From NCBI GenBank assembly GCA_936450465.1, contig OW388293.1, forward strand, positions 31,625,860 through 31,689,859: a DNA stretch of 64,000 nt. Direction: 5' to 3'. Position numbers and translations under genes: made by a program. Each line of letters opens with the position of its first letter. Position 1 is the stretch's first letter. This document shows, one piece after another, positions 34,977 to 45,159 of this stretch. The notes beneath the pieces were generated by a model. That model saw only the letters and a program-made list of their open reading frames with translations. It had not been told where the DNA came from and made no database searches. This stretch comes from Gibbula magus (taxonomy: Eukaryota; Mollusca; Gastropoda; Trochida; Trochidae).

Positions 34977-36560
34977 AGGGGGTATATCGTCTTTCCTTGA
35001 CAAATACCATGTGAGGTAGAGAGAAAATATAAGTTATTTTCACTGGAGCTTGATAGACAGTTTATTTCACTGATAAATCCAAGTATGTCATTGCTCGTCA
35101 TATACTAAACAGGCGTTAATAAGTTTTATCAAGTGTGTTATGTTATGTCAAGTTATGAAGTTTCTATAACATGTGTTTCAAGTCTGAAATGTTGTCTCTA
35201 AACGTCTCTTTCCCTAAAGGTTAGAAAGAAGGACGACTGCAATAAATCAAACGACGTCTGCGAGATGACTGGACTATGCTTCATCACATACATACAAACG
35301 GACATTAGATGGTTTCCCAGACAATTTCATATATGCCTGTGGCATGAGACACATATAATCGTAATTTCACAATTTTCTTATTGTCAATATTTCTTATTTG
35401 CTGTGTCTTCGCTGTATACGATTTTTTAAATAAATATATGACCCAGCCAGTCTCCCATAAACTCCCTAATGTCACACTGCAATTAAGTTTACAATGACTG
35501 ACTATAGACACTCATAGTAGCACATTACAGTTTAAAAACGTCTTCATCAGAAGTTGGTGTTACTAAATAAGTTCAGTAGATGCAGGAGAATGTCAGGCAT
35601 ATTTTTGAATATGTAGTTTTCAAAATAATAAATAAATCATTTTTTTTAAACATTTTACTATCAAATTTACACACCAGGACTGTATCAATACTTCAATAAT
35701 TTTGATAGTGCAACCTTGTTCATTTAGCAGTATGCAATCATATTTTTCAATATTATACATGTGTAGACTTTGGTTCAAATACGTATCGGTAAAAGAACCA
35801 CAACAACGAAAGTATAAAAATGCTTTACGAAAACATTTAAACATCAGACAAATGAACCGAACGGGAGTCTTTGAAATTAGAGAAAAAGTAATATTAATCA
35901 GAATTTTTTTCATATTTATGCGGTGTTGACATTATCAATTTAACAAATCCGAAAGGAGAAATTAAAAGTTCTCAAATTAATGTCTTATTTCAGTAGACAG
36001 CTGATTGAGATTGTGTTGTGACATACGGTTAAGTCTCCCAGTGAAAGATCAGAGCTATTCAGATCAGATAACACCTTGATACAAAATGTCATAACACCAA
36101 TAAACAGTAGTGTACAGAAACGATGATGAAAGGCTTATGAAACCGAAACCTTTGATGGCAACTTTTTCAAAAGAATTTAAAAGTTTTATTGGTCTTTTTA
36201 ACTTGTATTATCTTTATCGTTTTAGAAATATAACTTCATTGTCATAAGCAGATCGTTGTTAAATTTTATATTAAACGATGTATAAGGGGCGTTAAAGTGA
36301 AATTTACTTAATTTCATTAAACAAATATGTTGGTAGGTGCCAACATACCATACATGCTCCTTTCAATGGCATTTAAAAGTTGGTTACATGAAGGAGAACG
36401 AGTTCTATGGATATACAACTTCTTTATTCCAGGAGTGCGGCGTTTCGGTGTAGATTTTAAGACCCTTGTCAAGCAAATCATTGCATTGCAAAACATTTGA
36501 CATGTATACATGAATTCATTACTCACCCGTTGAAAATATCACGGTTTAATAAATCTACCG
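34977..36560. other. No gene seen
   Basis: AT-rich. GAGCTTGATAGACAGTTTATTTCA at about 35046 resembles GCTTGATTGACAGTTTATTTCA at about 31161, a dispersed duplication. Otherwise random frames. Confidence 0.45.
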
Positions 36561-36585
36561 TGTTATTACACTTAGTGTAATAACA
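36561..36585. repeat. Perfect 11-bp-arm hairpin
   Basis: TGTTATTACAC and GTGTAATAACA pair perfectly around a 3-base loop. It lies at the left of a larger palindrome-rich segment (36540-36865). Confidence 0.85.
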
Positions 36586-36605
36586 TCGCGTGCTTTTGAT
36601 TGACG

Positions 36606-36635
36606 TGACGTCATAATGGCAAAAATATGACGTCA
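36606..36635. promoter_or_regulatory. Two perfect CRE octamers 22 bp apart
   Basis: TGACGTCA at 36606-36613 and 36628-36635, start-to-start 22 bp, close to two helical turns. They sit between the small hairpin and the large hairpin and may belong to the same mobile element. Confidence 0.4.
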
Positions 36636-36738
36636 CAATGTCAGCGCCGCGGTCGAAATGGAGTATGTCCCATGTATCGACGAGTTTGTGGAATTAATTG
36701 GCATTTAAATCAGCGAGTAATAAATAAAATACTAAACT

Positions 36739-36860
36739 CGTTTCCGTTCAATAACATATTTATGAAACTCGTGAGATGGTATTTGTATTTAACTCGTTTT
36801 CGCTCGTTAAATACAAACCACTCATGCACTCGTTTCATAACTATGTTATTAAACGGAACG
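36739..36860. repeat. Long imperfect hairpin, about 57-bp arms
   Basis: The left arm (36739-36796) and right arm (36805-36860) share inverse phrases CCGTTYAATAACATA, TTATGAAAC, and TTTGTATTTAAC, separated by a short loop around TTTTCGCT. It resembles a foldback or MITE remnant. No clear target duplication. Confidence 0.8.
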
Positions 36861-37266
36861 TCGTATATTATTCTCTATATATCCCACGCCCTGCAGTATC
36901 ATATTATGTTTTAGATTTTAGTATTCATGTTCAGCCCTGCTGATAGCACCGCCAGTACGACATGTAATAACGTTGATACTATTCGCCCGTTTGTATCGAT
37001 GTACGTTGTATACACACCATAACAGATCTATATCCTTATAAATAGATACTTATTGAACCTCCTCTTTTCTCTTGAGGGTGCACAACCAGAGAAATATGTA
37101 CCTGGAGTATAGTTGTGATAATGAACGTTTTATATTTTGACAATGATTATTAGCTTTGATTAATACTGAAAATGAAATATATTTGATTTTACCGAACAAG
37201 CCTAAGGTGTCGAATTGGCTGTTACTTCATTCGAAATATAAACCATTCATACATATTTCTAGTGTC
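36861..37266. other. No gene seen
   Basis: AT-rich spacer with nothing recognisable. Confidence 0.5.
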
Positions 37267-37270
37267 TTAA

Positions 37271-37618
37271 AGGGGCAGTAGCACGTTTTTTCGCTGAAAT
37301 AAGTCGATGAAATATATTTGAAAAATAATGTCACCAATAGTAAAACACCCTTCTCTCTACGGAAAATCGAGTTAAAAAATTAGTGTACAAGCTAGGTTAC
37401 TTAAAGCTATGGGAATGGTATAATAATAAATTGTGTTCACAATAAAATGGCCGCCATGCAATTTTTCCTTTTTACGCAACACCGTTATTACCACTATGAA
37501 TAATGGGTTTGTGTAATAAGATGTTTAACCCTCTAAAGTGTTTATAAATGACATAAACAATCATTATAAATGGGAAATTTGAAAAAATAAAAATTGCAAA
37601 AAACGTGCTACTGCCCCT
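37271..37618 (-). mobile_element. Family A MITE, TTAA target duplication, inverted copy
   Basis: Same family as 20162-20515 but inserted in the opposite orientation. Ends AGGGGCAGTAGCACGTTTTT and its inverse, with TTAA on both sides (37267-37270, 37619-37622). The interior shares AAAATGGCCGCC, CATTCCCAT-like and AGATGTTTAACCCT landmarks in reverse order. 348 bp and non-coding. Confidence 0.92.
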
Positions 37619-37622
37619 TTAA

Positions 37623-38935
37623 TACAGAATTATCTTATAGCTGACCGACACATTTTGAAATTAAAATGAAGTTAGTATCCAACACTTTACGTTAGACCTA
37701 CTCGTGTTGACCGACGTGTGATTAATATTCGTTGTATGTCAGAATTTGATACGTATACATCTAAATTGAAGGTAACGAAAATATTGAAATTAAAACTCGT
37801 TGTATCACTTTCAGGTCGTTCGAACATGTCAGAAAATGAAATTAAAATCAACGTTTCAAATACATCAGCCTCACCACGGCATTTTCCCCTGTATATAAGC
37901 AACATGTTATCCAATAAATAAGTAACAATATCGCATGTTTTAATGGCTATTTCGATGTAATCATTTCAATGCTTACGAAGTATTAAATATTTTTTTAAAT
38001 TTCATATCCTGTACTCCTTTTTCTATTTTCAAATGAACCTCTATTTCCTCTCAGAACGGAATAGATTACACCTGAAACTGATTACACCTGAAACTGAGAA
38101 AGCTTGAAATCAGAGGCAGTTTTAGCTCGATTTCATGCAAGTAATTATCATGTAGGGACATTGAATATAACAAACAAACGCAAATACATATTATCAAAGA
38201 AAAAAGAACGTAAATGCATTAAATATGATCTCATATTTATCCCTGTCGCCTTGGATGTACCGGATATGACGTCATTGGTGATATATTTGGCTGCAATCTG
38301 ATACTAGGTTCCGAGTTTTTCCATGGTTCTCGGGGGCTTTTGCCGGACTCCACTGTAACTATTTTTTCCTTTCCTCTTGGTCACCCGTCTGACTAATAAA
38401 TCGGTAGGCCGAAATCAAATGAAATCTGACCATATTTCTCCCTTCCCAAGCTGCTAGTGTTTCAAGTTAAACGGAAGCTTGTTTGAAGGATATATATCAC
38501 TTCAAATCCGCCCGGCGTCTTGTTGCCACTGATACAATGGTTGTAATGAGTTTGAACTATGTATACACGTTACCGATACCCTAGCAACAATTTACTTGCC
38601 CTTATCGAGAATAACGTAGCGAGATATTTTGTCTGTGATAATTTAGAAATGACAGATCTGACGAGGGAATTAGTTAAATTTCAATAAAACCGAGATAATT
38701 GGAATATTCTTATCGAACGTGCAAATACGTTTCTTTCTGTAAAGAATTGTATTCACGGAAATATTCAAATCTGATCATTAGTGTTTTCTACGTCTGTTTT
38801 TATATCTGAGGAGGGAGGTCATTTACTTGATAAAATCATTAACATTATCTAAAGTCTTTAATTACATTTAATAAGTGCAATGCATTACATATGTCATAAT
38901 AGATTAAAAAACGTATGGAAAGTTTTAGCGGAAAA
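37623..38935. other. No gene seen; one CRE octamer
   Basis: AT-rich, with TGACGTCA at 38267-38274. ATTACACCTGAAACTG is tandemly repeated near 38066-38097. No exon recognised. Confidence 0.5.
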
Positions 38936-39122
38936 GTATGTATGTATGTATGTATGTATGTATGAATGAATGTATGTATGTATGTATGTATGTATGTATG
39001 TATATGTATGTTTATATATGTATGTATGAATGTGTATATGCATGTATGCATGTATGCATGTATGCATGTATGCATGTATGCATGCGTGCATGTGTGCATG
39101 TATGTATATATATATGTATACA
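38936..39122 (+). repeat. (GTAT)n grading into (GCATGTAT)n microsatellite
   Basis: Starts as GTATGTAT and changes after about 39037 to GCATGTAT, an 8-bp derived unit, then ends in a short TA run. Frames through it are artefacts. Confidence 0.96.
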
Positions 39123-39187
39123 TGCCTGTCTATTTAACGACTATTTCAATATAATGATAACAAAAAGCCTCGCAAATACGTTCTGGT

Positions 39188-39500
39188 TATCTATTGTGGT
39201 TATTCATTGTTGTTATCTATTGTGGTTATCTATTGTGGTTATCAACTATGGTAATTTATTGTGGTTGTCAACTATGGCTATCCATTGTGGTTATTTATTG
39301 TGATTACTTATTGTGGCTAGTTATTGTGGTTATCCATTGTGGTTATCCATTGTGGTTATCCATTGTGGTTATCTCTTGTGGTAAGCTAATGCATTTTTCT
39401 ATCATGATTATCCATTGTGGTTATCCATTGTGGTTATTTTTTGCGGTAATCTAGTGCATGTTTCTATCATGATTATCTATTGTGGTTATCCACTGTGGTA
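39188..39500 (+). repeat. 12-bp minisatellite (ATTGTGGTTATC)
   Basis: About 25 imperfect copies of ATTGTGGTTATC. A longer phrase with GTAAGCTAATGCATTTTTCT and TATCATGATTATC occurs twice (about 39381 and 39446), showing a higher-order duplication. Confidence 0.92.
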
Positions 39501-40294
39501 AGTTGTTGTTAACGTCATTATCTATTATTGTTTTCTCTGCTGTTTTATGTATGTATATCGCTGTGCCGGAGCATTGGCACCGTACGTCATGCCCAAACCG
39601 TAAGTCATGCGTATTGTTGCGAGGTCCTAACAGGGAATCATCTGATTCAAAGTCAACACGTTACTCACCGCTCTTTTCAGCTCTGTAACTCCCTTCACCT
39701 CCATTAACATAAACTAAAACACCGAATTTTCCCATTTGTTCATAGTTCATAGACATGCTGGTTAAAAATATCAATTGAAACTAAAAAACCTTTTTTTCAT
39801 ATTGTTTTAAAATTATTAAATATATAATATAGAATATATATCACTTGAAATCATGTGGGTATAAGAAAAACTATAGAAATTAAAAATTCTGTTCGTTTTG
39901 TTTTGAATATTATCACATAAAATCTATATTTCAGAACAGACATGTATATGTTGGTGTTATAAGGAGCTATAGAAACTCCGGGGTAACATGATATACTCAT
40001 TATCGTGCTGTTGAAATAAACGTTGTCTCAGCTTACCGCTGTTACCCAAGTAATACAAAATTAAAGTCTCAAATTCAACATTAAGGGTTGGTAGCATGCC
40101 TGGAAAATGTCCTTATGGTCACGTGACACATCAGCTGCCTGCGATTATTTAAAGATTACTCAAAATTTGGAAGTTGACAAATGAGCCTGTATTTTAGTGT
40201 AAGTAACTTGAAGCCGATCGCCATTTTCTACACATGATATGAACTTAATCTTATGGGAGTTTAAAACGTTTTGAATTACGTATTACGTTATTTA
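39501..40294. other. No gene seen
   Basis: AT-rich with T-runs. No repeat or exon recognised. Confidence 0.5.
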
Positions 40295-40371
40295 CAGTGG
40301 ACTCTCTGTAAACCGGCACTGCTTCGGACCACTCTCGTGTGCCGGTTTGATGAGAGATCCGGTCTGCACAG
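40295..40371. mobile_element. Short element resembling pogo-type inverted ends
   Basis: Begins CAGTGGACTCTCTGTAAACC and ends GATCCGGTCTGCACAG. The central arms AAACCGGCAC (40310-40319) and GTGCCGGTTT (40339-40348) are perfectly inverse. The outer parts match loosely (CTCTC / GAGAG). CAGTGGA-type ends remind me of pogo/Tigger elements; this assignment is tentative. Confidence 0.45.
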
Positions 40372-40478
40372 TTTAGTGTAATGAAGAAAGAACTGTACCT
40401 CTTTCCAATTGGTATGAATACATAAATGTGTATCATTATTTGAAATTATCAATACGCATTAATATCTAAGTTGTATAA

Positions 40479-43388
40479 GTTGTTCCTGACCCCAAAGAAC
40501 TTCTCTGTAGCATAAACTCCATAGAACAAACGTGGTTCTTGACCCCAAAGAACTTCTCTGTAGCATAAACTCCATAGATCAAGCGTAGGTCCTGACCCCA
40601 AAGAACTTCTCTGTAGCATAAACTCCATAGAACAAGCGTAGGTCCTGACACCAAAGAACTTCTCTGTAGCATAAACTCCATAGATCAAGCGTAGGTCCTG
40701 ACCCCAAAGAACTTCTCTGTAGCATAAACTCCATAGAACAAGCGTAGGTCCTGACCCCAAAGAACTTCTCTGTAGCATAAACTCCATAGAACAAACGTGG
40801 TTCCTGACCCCCAAAGAACTTCTCTGTAGCATAAACTCCATAGAACAAACGTGGTTCTTGACCCCAACGAACTTCTCTGTAGCATAAACTCCATAGAACA
40901 AACGTGGTTCTTGACCCCAAAGAACTTCTCTGTAGCATAAACTCCATAGAACAAACGTGTTTCTTGACCCCAAAGAACTTCTCTGTAGCATAAACTCCAT
41001 AGAACAAACGTGGTTCTTGACCCCAAAGAACTTCTCTGTAGCATAAACTCCATAGATCAAGCGTAGGTCCTGACCCCAAAGAACTTCTCTGTAGCATAAA
41101 CTCCATAGAACAAACGTTGTTCTTGACCCCAAAGAACTTCTCTGTAGCAAAAACTCCATAGAACAAACGTTGTTCCTGACCCCCAAAGAACTTCTCTGTA
41201 GCATAAACTCCATAGAACAAGCGTAGGTCCTGACCCCAAAGAACTTCTCTGTAGCATAAACTCCATAGAACAAACGTTGTTCCTGACCCCAAAGAACTTC
41301 TCTGTAGCATAAACCCCATAGAACAAACGTTGTTCCTGACCCCAAAGAACTTCTCTGTAGCTAAACTCCATAGAACAAACGTCGTTCCGGACCCCAAAGA
41401 ACTTCTCTGTAGCATAAACTCCATAGAACAAACGTGGTTCCTGACCCCAGAAAACTTCTCTGAAGCATAAACTCCAAAGAACAAACATGTTCCTTGACCC
41501 CAAAAACTTCTCTGTAGCATAAACTCCATAGAACAAACGTTGTTCTTGACCCCAAAGAACTTCTCTGTAGCATAAAATCCATAGAACAAACGTTGTTCCT
41601 GACCCCAAAGAACTTCTCTGTAGCATAAAATCCATAGAACAAACTTAAACGTTGTTCCTGACCCAAAAGAACTTCTCTGTAGCATAAACTCCATAGAACA
41701 AACGTTATTATTAACCCCAAAGAGCTTCTCTGCAGCATAAACTCCATAGAACAAACGTTGTTCCTGACCCCCAAAGAACTTCTCTGTAGCATAAACTCAA
41801 TAGAACAAACGTGGTTCTTGACCCCCAAAGAACTTCTCTGTAGCATAAACTCAATAGAACAAACGTGGTTCTTGACCCCAAAGAACTTCTCTGTAGCATA
41901 AACTCCATAGAACAAACGTGGTTCTTGACCCCAAAGAACTTCTCTGTAGCATAAACTCCATAGAACAAACGTGGTTCTTGACCCCAAAGAACTTCTCTGT
42001 AGCATAAACTCCATAGAACAAGCGTAGGTCCTGACCCCAAAGAACTTCTCTGTAGCATAAACTCCATAGAACAAACGTTGTTCCTGACCCCAAAGAACTT
42101 CTCTGTAGCATAAACCCCATAGAACAAACGTTGTTCCTGACCCCAAAGAACTTCTCTGTAGCTAAACTCCATAGAACAAACGTCGTTCCGGACCCCAAAG
42201 AACTTCTCTGTAGCATAAACTCCATAGAACAAACGTGGTTCCTGACCCCAGAAAACTTCTCTGAAGCATAAACTCCAAAGAACAAACATGTTCCTTGACC
42301 CCAAAAACTTCTCTGTAGCATAAACTCCATAGAACAAACGTTGTTCTTGACCCCAAAGAACTTCTCTGTAGCATAAAATCCATAGAACAAACGTTGTTCC
42401 TGACCCCAAAGAACTTCTCTGTAGCATAAAATCCATAGAACAAACTTAAACGTTGTTCCTGACCCAAAGAATTTCTCTGTAGCATAAACTCCATAGAACA
42501 AACTTTGTTCCTGATCCCAAAGAACTTCTCTGTAGCATAAATTCCATAGAATAAGCGTAGTTCCTTACCCCAAAGAATTTCTCTGTAGCAAAAACTCCAT
42601 AGAACAAACGTGGTTCTTGACCCCAAAGAACTTCTCTGTAGCATACACTCCATAGAACAAACGTAGTTCCTGACCCGAAAGAACTTCTCTGTAGCATAAA
42701 CTCCATAGAACAAACGTTATTATTAACCCCAAAGAGCTTCTCTGCAGCATAAACTCCATAGAACAAACGTTGTTCCTGACCCCAAAGAATTTCTCTGTAG
42801 CATAAACTCCATAGAACAAGCGTAATTTCTGACCCCAAAGAACTTCTCTGTAGCATAAACTCCATAGAACAAGCGTTGTTCCTGACCCCAAAGAACTTCT
42901 CTGTAGCATAAACTCCATAGAACAAACGTTGTTCCGGACCCCAAAGAACTTATCTGTAGCATAAAATCCAAAGAACAAACGTGGTTCCTGACCCCAAAGA
43001 ACTTTTCTGTAGCATAAAATCCATAGAACAAACGTTATTCTTGACCCCAAAAACTTCTCTGTAGCATAAACTCCATAGAACAAACGTTGTTCCTGACCCC
43101 AAAGAACTTCTCTGTAGCATAAAATCCATAGAACAAACGTTATTCTTGACCCCAAATAACTTCTCTGTAGCATAAACTCCATAGAAACAAACGTGGTTCC
43201 TGACCCCAGAAAACTTCTCTGAAGCATAAACTCCATAGAACAAACATGGTTCTTGACCCATAAAACTTCTCTGTAGCATAAACTCCATAGAACAACCGTT
43301 GTTCCTGACCCCAAAGAACACCTCTGTAGCATAAACTCCATAGAAAAAACGTGATTCCTGTCCCTAAAGAACGTCCTTGTCGCATATC
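40479..43388 (-). repeat. 53-bp minisatellite, about 55 copies
   Basis: The unit contains CCCCAAAGAACTTCTCTGTA then GCATAAACTCCATAGAACAA then a variable ACGTTGTTCCTGA / GCGTAGGTCCTGA / ACGTGGTTCTTGA segment. Fifty-three is not a multiple of three, so a frame cycles through all three phases every 159 bp. The minus-strand unit has no stop in any phase, so overlapping frames of 100-391 codons appear. Indels in single units (for example GTAGCTAAAC at about 41358 and 42158) break them. Translation is unlikely: there is no upstream gene structure and the frames simply follow the repeat. Confidence 0.97.
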
Positions 43389-43522
43389 CCATATCTCTTT
43401 CCCACAGGAAAAGGAGTCGAAATGTTGTAAGGTTTTTTCTAACCAGTTATAGAGACAGGATACAGGGTATGCCTTGCGGCGGTAGTTATGATAATGCTAT
43501 TTCCTACTATGGTCACCGTTTC
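43389..43522. other. Spacer
   Basis: Short unique-looking spacer between the 53-bp array and a truncated MITE. Confidence 0.5.
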
Positions 43523-43715
43523 CACTGCCAGGCAAAAGAAAGTACTCACCTCAATTGGTTTCGATTAATTCAATATTTTAAAGAATAATCAGGGACATTT
43601 ATCAATTTTCGATGAACAGTTTTGTGTCATCAACAATAATTTTGAAGAAAGTTAAAATTCAAAATTTCATTTTTATACATTAAGAATCATGTAGAAGTAG
43701 TATTTGACTGCTGAC
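43523..43715. mobile_element. Truncated copy of the TA-flanked MITE (left half)
   Basis: Starts CACTGCCAGGCAAAAGAAAG followed by TACTCACCTCAATTGGTTTC, matching the ends of the element at 4744-5232. It continues through TTCGATTAATTCAATATTT, GATGAACAGTTTTGTGTCA and TTTGACTGCTGACTAAA, parallel to the first copy. The right inverted end is missing. Confidence 0.75.
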
Positions 43716-44969
43716 TAAAGCTATCTTTATATGTTCCTTATCAATGCATTTCGTTTTATGTTTATAATGATGAAATTCAAACACTGAATTATTTAATTGA
43801 TATCTTAAGAGATGTATGCCATGTGTTTATTTGAGTATAAACATCTACTTTCACTTTTCAGATGAAATTCGTTTTTATGAGTCACATAAAATCCCTGAGT
43901 TTATTAAAAGCAGGTTCTTTGAAATTTAATAATCATATTGAGTGTTGTAAATAAAGTTGAAACCTTCTTTAGATGTAATTTCGTCATGTAATTTTCCAGC
44001 TTGGGTAACATTTTTACGATGTTTTGTTCGTCATTTTTTAAAAACAAACCCTTTTTTGAGAGAGAGAAAAAAAACATTAAAACTTTAGTTACGTAGCGTA
44101 ATATAGAGTATCACCACGACATGGCCTCTGGTGTTATCTGGAAACCTATTTCAATGGGACTTAACCAGAAATTGTATCCGTAATATCAATAAATGTTGTT
44201 ATAAAAATAAAGAAGATGGAAATGCAACCTAAAATAGTAATGTGGTCTCCTGTTTCACTTTACTACTAATATGAAACAATATGAAGGAAACTGTAAGACA
44301 TTTTATTCAGTATAAAGGCCAAAGGCCCAAAAGACAATTACATTACACATTTGAAACAAGCGCACCTAAAGAATACATGTTTATGAATTTAAAATTGCGG
44401 CTCTAGTTTTACATATACATTTAAGAAAGTTGACAACATTCATGATACTACCTTTATCGTTACTGCTAAGAATGAAGATTAAATGCTGTGTGTTTGATGT
44501 ATTGTACAACAATGGAGCAATAAACTTATTTCTAGCATATTCATACAGTTTAAAATATAAAAAAAAGAATGAGGATTTCATCTTCAATACATTTAATATT
44601 GTCTACTATTTGCCTACTATACAGTATATACAGAAACTGTGAGATGGCTTTTCAAAGATTGATCTAAAGGGTCGGAACATGAAAACAAAACATTGAGATT
44701 TTATATAAACTGACCGGCAAAGGGATGTTTCAACATATTTCAATGTCTCTCAGGGATAAACTAGATATAACTTGTGTTAGTCTAAGATAATCTGTCTGTG
44801 AACACTCGCCATAAAACTTTGATATACTAAATCTAACTGTTAACAATCAAACTTTGGACTTCAAAGTCAGAAGCAGGAGTTATTCATTCAAACGACATTT
44901 TTCAAATTATCAAATTCGTGATTTCGTGTCTGTTCATTCTCCTAGACTCTCTGTACCGAGTACGTTAGA
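43716..44969. other. No gene seen
   Basis: AT-rich, A- and T-runs near 44030-44080. No element ends or exon recognised. Confidence 0.5.
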
Positions 44970-45125
44970 CATCAAGATGAGCGATTACTTTGAAACCTAT
45001 CTTGCTCAACGTAGCGCTACATAGCAAGGCGATTTGCACTGTGTCGTTCAAGAGAGAAGAAGCGCTCATTGAGCGCTACATTGAGCGATCAATGAGCGCT
45101 ACCAAGCGCTTCATTTTGTTGAACC
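44970..45125. mobile_element. Third copy of the GAGCG-rich element, partial
   Basis: Shares GAGCGATTACTTTGAAA, TGCTCAACGTAGCGCTACATAG, GTGTCGTTCAAGAGAGAA and TTGAGCGATCAATGAGCG with 17051-17433. It ends about 35 bp before the 33-bp array. The GGGC-type terminus is not complete. Confidence 0.7.
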
Positions 45126-45159
45126 GCCGGCTGATGTCACTTCCACTCTTCCTTCAGTT

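Noticed and set aside
40449..43392. Long minus-strand frames as real repetitive proteins
   Set aside because: They exist only because the 53-bp unit lacks stops; several equal alternatives overlap in all phases and there is no upstream coding exon or promoter.
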